DNA of 64,000 nucleotides, from contig CM042685.1 in assembly GCA_023614405.1 (NCBI GenBank), positions 89,146,684 to 89,210,683 of the forward strand. The letters are read 5' to 3'. The notes under the pieces were generated by a model that saw only the letters and a list, made by a program, of their open reading frames with translations, was not told the origin of the DNA and made no database searches. This stretch comes from Avena insularis. Its lineage: Eukaryota > Streptophyta > Magnoliopsida > Poales > Poaceae. Both the position numbers and the translations under genes were made by a program. The first letter of the stretch is position 1. Each line of letters starts with the position of its first letter. This document shows positions 45,115-56,900 of the stretch, one piece after another.

Positions 45115-46620
45115 TCTTTATTATTAAAAAAATAGGCAAAAATTTAGCACAAATATCGACCGAAAAATTTGGCATGACCTTTGCTAATTTTTGGACCTAC
45201 GAGTGCCCATTTCTCAGCTGAAATGGAAGTGAATCAACACTTCGGGAGAAACGGACAACTCAATTGAAATCCCTGCAAAAAAACAGCCCAACAGCCCCAT
45301 TAACAACCCCATTTCATTCATAGTAGCAACAACATAGTAGTAGCACAGCAGCACCATAGTAGCAGCACAACATAGTAAAGCTACAACAAATATAATAGCA
45401 GCACCATAGTAGCAGCACCATAGTAAACAGCAGCCCCATCGTCCATCATCAATCCTACATATAACAGCAGCCCACATCATCCATACATAAACAACAGCAC
45501 CACAGATAACACTATTTCATATAAATAAACAGCAACATATCATATAAATAAACAGGTGAATAAAGATAAACAGCAAATCATTTACAACCAGATAAACATG
45601 TTTATTTATATGTTTTACAACCAGATAAACAGCAGATCATTTACAACCAGATAAACAGCATATCATATCATGCTTATAAATAAACAGGTGAATAAAGATA
45701 AACATGTTTCTTTTTATAACCAGATCATTTACAACCAGATCATCATATAAATATTATTTACTTTCTTACAACCAAATTATTTACAACCAGATCATCATAT
45801 AAACAACCTGCCATTTTATTGCTTTCTTTTTTATCATATACAACCAGATCTTTTACAACCAGATCATCATATAAACAACCTGCCATTTTATTGCTTTCTT
45901 TTTAGGAGAGCTATTATTTTCTTGAAGTTTATTGTGCTGCTTGTTTGCACACTGAAAAGTTCCCTTCATTTTAGATGATGTTAAAAGCAGAGAAACCAAA
46001 ACATGTTTATATGATGGTAGATACAAGTGACAAGAGCATCTGAATTGAGTTGTAAATGATAACAAGAGCATTTGAACTTGCTTGGTGGTAGATATACAAG
46101 TGACAAGAGCATCTGAATCATCTCTCTTACTCTGACATTGTTTATCTAGCCACAGATAACACCAAAGTTGTTGCAGTTTTAAAGGTGTTGTGTGTGTGCA
46201 GATATAGACCACCTCTCTTACTCTGACAATAGCTCAACATTAGCTGGTTGGTTACATGGGGAACTATGCATATGACATGATTATGAACTGATATGTGTGT
46301 GTGATAGCCATCAGCCCTGATGCATCACTTATATGAGAGATATAAAATATAAACAGTAGCAGTACCAACTTTAATTTGCTCACTTATATGCATCATGAAC
46401 ATGATAGGGCATCTTAGAATTCTAATCTAATCCTAACCCTAATCAGTAGCAATCTAATCCTAACCCTAATCATGAACATGACACCACAGTAGCACAATGG
46501 GGAACAAATTCTAATCTAATCCTAACCCTAATCAGTAGCAATCTTAGGGAAATTCAGTCAGTAGCAATCTTAGTCAGTAACCCTAATCCTAATCCAAAAC
46601 AGCAGGATAGAAACCAAGAT
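45115..46620. repeat. Low-complexity spacer inside the CACTA
   Basis: This stretch between the two CACTA genes has AGC-rich runs (45,290-45,490), imperfect repeats of ACAACCAGAT and ATAAACAG (45,500-45,880), and a block of CTAATCCTAACCCTAATC units (46,420-46,590). I see no gene. The frame at 45853-46212 has no domain. Confidence 0.55.
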
Positions 46621-47040
46621 AGAGAGCATGTACCTACGGTGGCGAGACGGCGCGTGATGGGGAGGTGGTCGTGGCGGCGGTGCTCCTGCTGCGGGACGAC
46701 CCTTCTCCTCCTAGGTCGCGCACGAGATGGGCTCCCACGGTGGCGACGACTGGCTTCCTCCTCCACTAGCTCCGACAGCGGCGACGGGCTGGCGGTGCTA
46801 GGGTTCCTCCTCCACGGGCTTCCTCCTCCACGGGCTCCGACAGCGGCTAGGGTTCCTCCTCCACTGGATTCCTCCTCCATGGGCTCCGACAGCAGCGACG
46901 GCGGGCTCCCTCCTCCTCCAGTGTGTGTGGGTGGCGCTAGGGTGCGTGCGGGTGGTGCTAGGGTTCTGGGTCGCTCCGATGCGTGCGGGCGGCGCTAGGC
47001 TCGTGGGAATATCGATTTGGGGAAGTTGGAAAGTGGGGGA
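46621..47040 (-). other. GC-rich segment with CCTCCTCCA runs, possible 5' exon or promoter of the second CACTA gene
   Basis: A minus-strand frame begins MEEESSGGGTLAAVGARGGG near 46880 and runs into a good splice donor context (CACCGTAGGTACATG around 46,640). This could be a 5' exon of the gene at 41451-45108, but the product is low complexity and no acceptor could be chosen. Otherwise it is GC-rich leader sequence. Confidence 0.3.
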
Positions 47041-47079
47041 AGGGGAAGGCCGAACCGTGTATTTTGGCTAAGTGTGAAA

Positions 47080-47165
47080 CTTCTGTGGCGCATTCCTCCC
47101 ATATGCGCCATAGAAGTTCCAATTTCTGTGGCGCATATTAGAGGAATGCGCCGCAGAACATGTGT
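47080..47165 (+). repeat. Internal cluster of CACTA subterminal-type repeats
   Basis: CTGTGGCGCATT, ATGCGCCATAGAAG, CTGTGGCGCATA and ATGCGCCGCAGAA occur within 85 bp as two hairpins, deep inside the element between the two genes. They are the same sites that cluster at both ends. Confidence 0.8.
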
Positions 47166-47487
47166 TCTTGGTCCAAAAGCAGCGCGGCGTTGTAGTTTGC
47201 ATCAAACACTCACCTAGCCTAGTGGTCGAGGGCTCTAAACCTTGACCTTAGAGTTTGGATCCTGGATGTCTCAGACTTTTTTTCCTTATTTAAAAAATAT
47301 TTTTAATTATATGTGACAAATATATTTAATTATTTTATATTAAACAAGCAAGAATATATATATGTTACAAATATATTTAAAACCAAGAACATACACATGC
47401 ATATATATATATACGAATATCATGATATATGTTTAGTATCTAACTAATACACAAAAAAGGTCACACGTCGTCGTGTGATGTTTCGAG

Positions 47488-50400
47488 CTAGCCTCTCTTC
47501 ACAATCTTCTTGCCCTTTTTCTTCGCGGTTGAATACTTTAGCCTGGACACTATGAGATTTCTTCTCGTGAATGGACAACCTTTAGTAGGTAGTGTGGTCT
47601 TTCTTCTTACTATAGTAGTAGGCATGTTGAAGTACTTGTCGAATTCCTCTTTGATCTTCGGATCGCCGTTCTTGTCGAAGTCTTGCTCATTGGCGGATCC
47701 TTCCATTTCGATGATGCTCCTCTTTCCCCTCCTCACTACAACACGACTAGGCTTTGACGGGTCGGTAATAAAGAAACAATGATCAACTTGTCTACCGAGT
47801 ATCCATGGCTCATATTCGTGGAGGCCTTCTTTGCCGACTTGGCATCGGGTATAACACAGGTGGTGAAATACCGGCCTTATTTTTCGATGTTCTTGGCCCA
47901 TCTAACACGGAACATCGGTACCGTCTCTCCACAGTAGTCGAGCTCCCATATCTCCTCGATCCTTCCATAGAATCTTTCCATGACAGTGTCTCATCATCGG
48001 CGAAGGACATATTAGTTACTCCTGAGTTTTGATATTCGCTATTCATGTCCTTTTCCTCGGTGTAGAATCTGTAATCGTTGATGTCGTACGACTGATAGGT
48101 CTTTACGTTATGCGTTGGGCCCAATGACAAGGAGAATATGAGTTGTTGATCTTTCATAGAAGGCGTCTGCTGGGGATTGTCCTGCAGCCTTTTCTTGAAC
48201 CAACCCGTGAAGTTGGAGTTGTGTTCTCTTGTTACGTTTCCTTTCTTCCTCGGGCGGGCCCGGTCCATGTACTCCTGCTTGATCAAGCTTTTGTGCTCTT
48301 CCACCCAAGGACTGACCAATTCAATGTGTTGTAGCGCGACTCGATGTGCCCTGCCAAAGTCAGCGCGTCGATTAGCAATGCCGACATGTAGTGAGCGGTG
48401 GCCCTCGCGGTGACCATACCCAGCGAGCCTGCCGAGGTGCTTCTTGGTGGGTATTCCAGCATCCTCGTTCTTGGTGGTTAGATAGTTCTGGCAGAAAGAG
48501 ATGCACTCGTAGATCAGAAAGCCCTTGGCTATGCTTCCATCTGGACGGGACCTGTTATGAACGAACACTTTGATGACACCGTTCAGCCTTTCAAATGGCA
48601 TCATGTTGTGCAGGAATGTTGGCCCGGCCGGATGATGTCATCCACGACATGGACAAGCAGATGCACCATGATGTCGAAGAATGCGGGCGGAAAGTAAATC
48701 TCGAGCTCGCATAGTATCACCATGATCTCTTACTCTAGCCTGTCGATCTGCTTCATGCCGATCGACTTCCTAGAGATGACGTTGAAAAAGTTGCACAGGC
48801 CAAACAGCATCTCACGGACCTGCTCATCCATTATCCCTCGTATGGAAACCGGAAGTATCTGTGTCATCATCACGTGACAGTCGTGGGACTTCATACCGCT
48901 GAACCTCTTCTTCGCTATGTCGAGATATCTGCTTATCTTTCCCGAGTAACCGTGAGGAACTTTGACTCCTAGGAGGCACCTGAAAAACTGCTCGATCTCC
49001 TCCTGACACAAAGTGAAGCAGGCAGCGCGAAGCACAACCACCTCGTTCTTCTTAATCCTTTTGTGCGACCCTGAGTCCCTTCCATCTGATCGTCATCATC
49101 ATCACTATCAGGGTACTGAAGCTCCTTCTTGATGCCAAGCAATTTCAGGTCGTTTCTTGCTTTCGGCCCATCCTTGGTCCTCTCCGGCATGTTGAGGAGA
49201 GTGCCAAGCAGACTCTCGGTAACGTTCTTTGTGGTGTGCATTACATCGATTCTATGGGGCGTGTGGAGGACCTTCCAGTACGGCAGGTCCCAGAAAACAG
49301 ACCTCGCGTTGCATACACCCATAAGTGGCTTTGTCCTTGGTCGCTTCTTTCCTAGCGCAGGGCACTCTTCCCAATTATTCAGAAGCTCCTCGATTTCTTT
49401 GCCGCTCCTCGTACGCGGGGCTCTTTTGAGCTCGTCTTTACCATTGAACAGGTCACCGCGTTTTCTCCATGGGTGATCCATGTGAAGCCACTTTCGGGTC
49501 CCTTGGAACACGGTTTTCGAAGACCCGGGATCCTTGGGTAGCTGGAGATGCGGGGCCTTATCCATTTACTTGACACATGCATTGTGTCTGTGGTTTACCT
49601 AGGCCGATACATATGTGTAACCAGGATAGTCCTGCACCATCGTGAGCAACGTGGCTCTCAGAGGGAAATATTCCTTAGTGTAGGCATCCCACGTACGGGC
49701 TGGCGTCTCCCACAACGTGGCTAACTCCTCTTTCAACAGCCCGAGATAAAGATGCATATCGATACCTGGCTGTTTTGGCCCCTAAATAATAATGTTCATG
49801 TGTACGTACCTTTGCTTTATGTAGAGCCACGGGGGGATGTTGTACGGACATACAAACACGGGCCAGGTGCTATGCGTGCTACTCTGGTTGCCAAAAGTAT
49901 TGAGTTCATCAGTGCTCATACCTAGCCTGACGTTCCTTGCATCGCCCCCGAACTCTTCAAACTCGATGTCCAATGCATTCCACTAGCTAGCATCTGAAGG
50001 GTGTGTTAGGATCTTGCCCTTCTCCGGATCATCTTCGGGTTTCTCCCTTTCCGTGTGCCATTGCATTAGCTTTGCTTCCTTAGGATCTACGAAATATCTC
50101 CGTAGACGGGGAGTGATAGGAAAGTACCATACCACTTTTCGAGGAACTTTCTTGTTGCCTCTCTTGTACCGTCCATGGACGCACACCGGACATGTGGTTC
50201 TCTCCGCATACTCGTTACGATAAAGTGCGCAATCATTGATGCATGCGTGGTATTTAACGTGCCGTAGGTCGAGAGGGCACACGATTTTCTTGGCCTCCTC
50301 TATACTTGTTGGCAATGTGTTCCCGTTAGGAAGACGATCGTGCCAGAATTCCATGTTAGCATTGAAGCTCACATAGGTCCATTTGTGTTCCGCCTTCATC

Positions 50401-50984
50401 TGTAGAGCCTTGAGCGTTACACTCAGGCATGTATCCTTGGGCCGACACCCACGATACAATGGAGTCATCCCATCTATCTCCATTTGCGCCAGCTTGGCTT
50501 TCTCTCTGGCTACAGCTTTGGCGTTGCTCTTCTCCTTGAGAAGCAGTTCCTGAACATGAGGGTCCCTTAACACCGAAGTTAGCAGCGTCTGGGTGTTCGC
50601 TTCTTCTCCTTCTTCATGATGGTCATGTCTGTCGACGTCTCCTTCTTCGTCATGATGATCATGCCCACCGGTATATTCTTCGTCATCATGACCATGCTTG
50701 TCGGGAGACTCTTCGTCTTCTCACCCTCCCACGTCTTCATGATGACCACCACCATTTACTGTCGGCTCCTCATCGAAGTCGTCGCGCATGAAACCGCACC
50801 TGAGCAGGTGATCCTCCAATTGTCCAGAATCAGGATCGATCCAGCACTGGAGTTTACATGTTCGACATGGACATCTTATCTGGGTCTTGTTGTTCCGAAT
50901 CATGTCAGCCTTCGCGTCTTTCTTAATCCTAGTAACTGGACCTTCGCTCATCCTGACGACCATGGTTGCATGCACGGTATGCAC
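47488..50984 (-). pseudogene. TNP2-type CACTA transposase, decayed
   Basis: This is the catalytic transposase gene of CACTA elements. The N-terminus (from 50984) has the Cys-rich transposase-associated motif CPCRTCKLQCW, then an acidic His-rich stretch, and the TNP2 core (MEFWHDRLPNG, CINDCALYRNEY, TTCPVCVHGRYK, KVVWYFPITPRLRRYF, THSTWPVFVCPYNIPPWLY, DPGSSKTVFQGTRKWL, RTRSGKEIEELLNNW, HRIDVMHTTKNVTESLLG). Further on come the DUF4218-like part (QFFRCLLGVKVPHGYSG, MMPFERLNGVIK) and the DUF4216-like end (DHCFFITDPSKPSRVVVRRG). In-frame stops lie at 50721-50723, 49983-49985, 49782-49784, 49599-49601, 49566-49568 and 48730-48732. Single-base frameshifts occur near 49,060, 48,630 and 47,900. The frame is otherwise continuous, so it looks like one large exon decayed in place. 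Confidence 0.88.
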
Positions 50985-51650
50985 GTATAGAGAAAAAGAC
51001 AGAGTAGCTTAATTATAAACCACACTTTATGCACACAGAAACACACATGCATGGTCCCCGAAAAAATTCGGCATGACATTTCCTGAAAGTATGACATATG
51101 GGTTGTGCAAAAAAAATCCGAAATGGAAATGAATCAACATTTTGGCAAACATTCATGCACCACACCGGGGAAGACAAGAAAAAACAAGAAACTTCTTCAC
51201 ATGCAAACATTCATGCACCACACAAGCTTCATGCACAAACATCATCTTCGCGCCATGCATCACATGTACACACCGCCCGCACGATAAGCTTTACACCTAC
51301 AAAACATGCATATTCATGGCCAGTTACTCACCGGGTAGATTGAATACCGAGTCGAGAGCGAGATGTGAGAGAGTGTGGACCAATAGATCTATGGAGATAT
51401 AATGGTACACAAATAGAAATGTGGAGGAGAAAAGTAAGTGTCTTTTAGATCTACTAGTTGGAGAAAGGCTTTCCCTAACCAATCTATCAACTATAGTAGG
51501 TTTAAATACAACAAAATGTAGAAAATTATGGGCACAATGGGGTGGGAGAGAGGAGGAAGACGAGCTGGGAGGAGGGGGAAGAAGGATGTGAAATGGATGG
51601 TGGTAGATAGAGGGGTGCAAAGCTACCACCTTTTGTGTAGACGTGGACGA
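50985..51650 (-). other. Upstream region of the TNP2 gene
   Basis: About 660 bp between the transposase start and the right subterminal repeats, with no gene. It should contain the transposase promoter and leader. I could not identify a clear TATA box on the minus strand. Confidence 0.4.
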
Positions 51651-51948
51651 AGGGTTTTGTGGCACATATGGATTATATGCGCCACAGAAGTTTAATATTT
51701 TGTGGCGCATATCGCCCATATGCACCACAGAAACTTGGCCATAGGTGGCAGGTCTGTGGGCCCACGTATGGTCCGTTAGATCCAGGTCAAAAGCAGATCT
51801 AGACCAGGGTTCTATGGCGCATATGTGTGATATGCGCCATAGAGGATAGAACTTCTATGGTGCATATCATCCATATGGGCCACAGAACCCTGCGTCCAGA
51901 TTTGCACAAAATTAAAGGTGGCAGCTAGCTGCTTTAATGACACCCCTC

Positions 51949-51956
51949 TATATATA
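51949..51956 (+). promoter_or_regulatory. TATA box upstream of the small plus-strand frame
   Basis: TATATATA lies 37 bp before the ATG at 51993, preceded by CACCCCTC. The short distance would leave a very short leader. Confidence 0.45.
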
Positions 51957-51992
51957 CCACACTCCCTGTCAAAAGCATCGTCCCTGCCCCTG

Positions 51993-52355
51993 ATGTCTTC
52001 TTCCCACAACTCGTCGGAAGACTCGCTGGAGAGCACAGCCCGCTCGCGTTCCCTGCAGCCTACTCGCAGTGGAGGGGCGAGGTTGTGGGGCGGTGCTCGG
52101 AGTCAGCCGTCGTGGGATTCGGAGGTCAACCTAATCGAGGAGGAGGCCAGGCTGCGGCACGAGGCCCTCTACAACAAGGACATGAGGTTGTACGCCGTGT
52201 TCGCGTCCCTAGAGGAGCGCATGGCGGAACCAATCGGGTGGTGGTCGGTGCTCGACCCCAACGTGTCCATGGAGGAGCACGTCTGCAGGCTACAGGCGCG
52301 CGTGAACAGGGAGGTCTGGCATCTTCCACTGCCATCGCCCCCACCAGCTCTGTGA
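51993..52355 (+). CDS. Small open frame inside the CACTA right end, function unknown
   Basis: A 120-residue frame starts at the first ATG after a TATATATA box and ends with a TGA. I do not recognise the product. It begins with a Ser-rich segment (MSSSHNSSEDSLES), passes an Arg/Gly-rich stretch, and then has a charged, probably helical segment (EVNLIEEEARLRHEALYNKD, SLEERMAEPIGWW, MEEHVCRLQARVNREVW) that could form a coiled coil, ending Pro-rich. No signal peptide or membrane segment is seen. It is the only plausible rightward gene of the element and lies between two groups of subterminal repeats. It might be an element-encoded accessory protein, a captured exon or chance coding. The helical composition and absence of stops, in an element whose other genes are full of stops, favour a real or once real gene, but this is inference. 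Confidence 0.35.
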   Translation: MSSSHNSSEDSLESTARSRSLQPTRSGGARLWGGARSQPSWDSEVNLIEEEARLRHEALYNKDMRLYAVFASLEERMAEPIGWWSVLDPNVSMEEHVCRLQARVNREVWHLPLPSPPPAL

Positions 52356-53006
52356 AGGAATTTGCAATGTTGTAGTTTGTGCATTTGCAATGATGTATGC
52401 CATTGTTGTTTTGTTGTTCAAGGGCTATGCGCATGTGCATTTGCAATGATGTATGCCACTGTCTATCTAGTAGATTGTCTAGTATTCTACCTATGCCACT
52501 AGTACTTGTTTAGTCGGGAAAAGCAAGAGGAAAATGTACTACAAATTCTCAACATATTCTGAGTAGCACGCACCATTCTGTGGCGCATATTGTAGATATG
52601 CGCCACAGAAGTTTGATCATAGGTGGCCAGACTGTGGGGCCCACATTCTTGTTATGTGGTGCATATGGAGATATGCGCCATAGAAGATATAAACTTCTGT
52701 TGCGCATAACATCATATGCGCTATAGAAGATTGGTCAGAGCACGGTCAAAGCCCGCCTGCTGTGGGTCCCACCTGATGATTCTGTGGCGCATCTGTCTAT
52801 ATGCGCCACAGATGTTTCATAGACCAAGGCCTGGTGATGGGTCCCACCTCACTTCTGTGGCGCATTGCCCATTTCCATGCGCCACAGAAGTTTTAGGGTT
52901 CTATGGCGCATTGGGACAGATGTGCCACTTGACATCTTTTGTGGCGCATGGTCAGCACCATGCGCCACAGAAGGTCTGCCTATTTATAGCTAGCTTCCTA
53001 GTAGTG

Positions 53007-53935
53007 CGGGTTGTTGGAGCTGGGCCAAGAAGGTGAGCTGGGCAGGACCAAGGCAGAGAGGGAGAAGAGCAGCGGCTGGTTGCTGGCTGCTGCGGCCAGG
53101 ATTGGCCTAGGAAGGTTCTGCCTTTATTTTTATGTATTTATAAAACTGTTTGAATTGAATTTCAAAGTTTAGTTGGTTATTTCGAGAATTTGAAATAGCT
53201 GGACAACTTCAAAAAGTGAAGGCGTAACACCGACTAGGGTCAAGCAAGGAAACATTAGGGGTTCATCAAGGAAGAAAAAAGTTTGCATGTCACATCATAT
53301 AGTGCATGTTTGATAGTTGTGAAAACAACTATAATTTGGTATAGGCCAAGAGATCAAGTACTCAAAGGATCCAAGCATCAATGTCACTATTTGAATTATG
53401 AGGCCCTCATAGTGTGTGTCTTCCCACTAAGATTTAGTGTAGCCCCATTAATCAAATAAGCTCACCAATGAACCATGGTTGAGAGAGAACATGGCTTCTA
53501 CTACTACATGGGATGTAACCTTGGACATGTAGGTTCCCATACAACCACTGTGAAAATAATAAGGAAACATGTATGGAATCATGTAGAGCTAGAAGTGGAT
53601 CCATCCTATTACATATGAGCTAGACAAAAGCCAAAAGAAATGTAATGCTCATATGTAGTTGGTATGGTGGAGTGAAAGGTGGTAATAAAGAAAGGTGATG
53701 GAGTTGCACAAGAGATATACCCACAACTCAACTTGGGCATGAAGCAATTTATCAAGAAACAAATACAATATATCAAGAAGCAAATATAAGTAATACAATA
53801 TAAATGCATGTGGGATAAGAACCAAATAAAACGGGGTTTTATATGATGCCCAAATTCAAGGTGGCATGATGATCATGAGGATGATGTCATGATGATGCAA
53901 CAAATAACAAGCATAAGGTAGTGTTGATCGGTATT
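53007..53935 (-). mobile_element. Gypsy LTR piece, right host flank of the CACTA
   Basis: No gene. The segment continues the LTR interrupted by the CACTA and shares the motif CAACTCAACTTGGGCAT (53724-53740) and the following order of short motifs (AAGAACCAAAT, GATGATGCAA, ATAACAAG) with 1406-1564. The start of that LTR is absent here, because another LTR begins at 53936. Confidence 0.5.
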
Positions 53936-56900
53936 TGTCAACGCCCGGATTTTTAATCCCAGATGCCTGTTATGCCATACATCGCAATCCCGGGATTACC
54001 ATTTTTGTGAGACATAATAGATTTGGATATCACAGTACATCATCCATTACAAACCATACATAAGGTCTTACACAAATAAGGATCTCATGATCCAGTTCTT
54101 AATACAACTCAAGCAGCGGAATAACGTAATAATAAAGGTAGCATAGGTGAAGCTCCATCTTGAGGTCACGAGCAATGTCGTGATGGGAGATGATCCTAGT
54201 TGTCGTAACCTTCCTGTGGTCCATCATCCTGGTACTCCTCTTCATAGTCTGGCCACGAGAATATCCAGGGACAAAGCCATGTGCACTATTAAGTACTCGC
54301 AAACTAATACTAACAAGTTAAGGGGGTTTTTGTAATAGGACACTAAGCTCTAGGGTTGTTTTGCAAAAAGCCAAATTTACCTCTACTAAGTTCAGAAGCA
54401 AGAAACTAGTTGAAATTTTATAACACCTAAGTGGGAACTTGAATTTCATGTCACAACTCTGTTGTGGTCAAGTCAAAGTCTCAATTCATTTCACAAGTCA
54501 TTTTGAAAACATCTGACGGGGGAACAGTATGGCCACTCCAACTGTCCATAACCGCGGACGCGGCTATTCGAATAGTTTGACACTCTGCAGAGATTGTACA
54601 CTTTCACCACAACATTCAATACATCCATCAGGAACAAATCCTGAATTCACCATACTCAGTATGTGGTTAATAAATCCTAACCTTTCAATTACACGCCCTA
54701 GTATAGGCACCTCTCCTGTGAGTTTGGCCTCCCAACCATGACCAACTGTCATCTTGGGTACTACACAGGTGGACAATCTTCACAAGGTAGCCTCAGCTCA
54801 GACCTTGGCCGTGAGGGAACCCATACTAAGGTATATAAATTTCCAATCAATCCCTACCCAATTTTTGGGTATTGTGGTTGTACAGTAAAATTGGAATGGT
54901 ATCGCATCCAGACAACCATCAGTTTTATAAAGGGCTAAGGCTCATGCCTCAACATTTTCATCATAAAAATCATCTAGTGTTCGGAAACACATGTCAAAAC
55001 ATTTCAGTAGAATGACTCATCGTTCCAAGGTTTTCATAACCATTTTCTCCAAGTATTCCAATCTAAAGTTGATCAAGTTTTATGCTTAGCACTAGCATCT
55101 ACAAGTGGGGTAAGTACTAATGAGGGGTGGTAAACAAGTGGAGATTAATTAAGTTCAATCTCATGCCTTAGGATGACATCAAGATTATCTAGCTTAGGCC
55201 AAACTTACTGCTCTTTATGCAACCTTCAATTATCTTCCTAGAATCTACAAGTCACTTAAGTAAACTCTAAGAGAAAGCTTTGATAAAGAACTAAAGTATA
55301 AAGCTTGTAAGTAAAACTAGGATTAGGTACCATCAAATATGTCTAACAAAGCATGCTTAATGCATTGCATAGGTTATCTAACTTTCATAGTTGCAAGTGT
55401 TAGCTTGCCTTGTGCAGAGCAGTGGTTGAAGTTCTCCTCGTCTTCTTCCTCGTAGTATCCTCCTTCTTCCTCGTATCCTTGGTCGGTACTAGCGTCTATA
55501 AATAAATACGAGGTACATAATCACCAAACAATACTTAACTATTTTCAATCATCACACAAAGCTTTACTATAGATGATCTAGCATCATCACCTATCATTAC
55601 ATGATTAAAGCATTTGTCTTATTTATTTTAATTTTAGAAAAGTAATTTCTACTCATTGAAAAACTACTTAAGATTTAATATTCTCCAACTCAAACATGGG
55701 ATCATGTTGACACATGTCATCACCACATATTTCAGTACATGGAAATGTGATTTAAAGTGGTGTCACAATTTAATAAGGTTTAACCTTTTTATTTTAATTA
55801 AATAGAGTGACTAGAAATGCCTATGTGGCATTCTTTTACTACTTGAACATTATTTCTGTAAGTAAACCCATATGTTTTTATATATTCTGAAAGGTATGAT
55901 CAAATGTGATTTTTGAGAGTTGTAATCAACTCAAAAGCTATTATGGTTGAATTTTGAAAAATGTTTGAATGCAGAAAAGCTTCTGATTTGTTATTTTTAC
56001 CAAGGTTGATCTACAGATCCAAATGATTTGAATCCAACGGGATTGGATTAAGCATTTCAGTACTTTCCTAACAAAATTAGTTTCATGTATTTTGGTTCAA
56101 TAAATCGAGCTGGGTTGATTTTTGAATCTAGGTACAAAACTGATTTTGAATTAAAATAGAAAAATCTAAATTCAAACGGTTGGGTCACTCGGGAGAGGTT
56201 AATGGGCCGGCCCAGTGTCACTCCACAGCGCTGGGCTCAGCTGACAAGGGGGTTCCACCAGTTAGTGGCTCATAACAAGCGAAGCGGTACGGGGTTGTGT
56301 GGATCGTTGGATTAGAAAGGAGATCGACGGCTGGGGATCATCGTCGACGATGAACATGTCACCGGCGAGCTCGAACCCTAGCGGAACAGTGGGGGTGCAT
56401 AGGGGGAATACCAGGGCTCCAGCAACGATGGCGAGGCGGGCAAACGAACGAGTGGTCGACGGCGAGCTCAGGGACGATTGAGGCAGCTCCGAGGGTGGTC
56501 AAAATCAACGGCCCCCTTCTTCTCCAGAGACGGCCTGCTCCGGTGCATTTCCGGCGAGTTGCTGCTCCTCGTGCTCCGGCTAGAGGGTGGAACGATCAGT
56601 GAGGTGATGGGATTGGAATGGTGTGCTTCAAATGGCTGGGGGTCACCTCCTTTTATAGGCTCGACAGCGAGACCGAGAGGGATGGGCAGGCGATGGCATG
56701 GCTGAGGTTGGCGATCAATGGGCGGTCTCCTGGCGATGCTCTAGAGCTTAAATGCGCGCTTAGGGGCGGTGGCAATCGGTCGGGAATGTGCGATGCTCTG
56801 CGCGGCAGAGGCGACGTCTTCGACGGCGAGCGGTGGCTGTGAGGCACGGGGCGGCGAATGGGGGTGTCCTGCGTGTTCCTGGGATCATGGCGAAGCAGTA

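Larger units (their letters stand above)
40243..53006 (-). mobile_element. CACTA (En/Spm) DNA transposon, 12.8 kb, decayed
   Basis: The right end TTCCTAGTAGTG (52995-53006) is the inverse of the CACTACTAGGAA terminus of CACTA elements. The left end at 40243 reads AACTACTAGGAAAA, so only the first base differs. Flanking trinucleotides are TGG and CGG, a degraded 3-bp duplication. Both ends carry many inverted pairs of TGTGGCGCAT and ATGCGCCACA, the subterminal sites bound by the element's own protein. Two decayed genes point leftward: TNP2-type transposase (47.5-51.0 kb) and a second gene with an Ulp1-like end (41.5-45.1 kb). A small frame points rightward at 52 kb. The layout fits Triticeae CACTA families such as Jorge or Caspar, but I cannot assign the family. 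Confidence 0.9.
51651..53006 (+). repeat. Right subterminal repeats and terminal inverted repeat of the CACTA
   Basis: By eye about 22 half-sites of TGTGGCGCAT or ATGCGCCACA type occur as 11 inverted pairs: four pairs at 51,655-51,890 and seven at 52,575-52,975. A 680-bp gap between the two groups contains the plus-strand frame. The element ends TTCCTAGTAGTG at 53006. Confidence 0.87.

Noticed and set aside
46420..46590. CTAACCCTAATC-type units resembling telomere repeat
   Set aside because: Imperfect, not the plant telomere heptamer in register, short, and inside a transposon, so it is not a telomere remnant.
47195..47290. tRNA-like string (CCTAGTGGTCGAGGG) near a TTTTTTT run
   Set aside because: No cloverleaf could be folded by eye, and similar strings are common in CACTA elements. 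A tRNA scan would decide.
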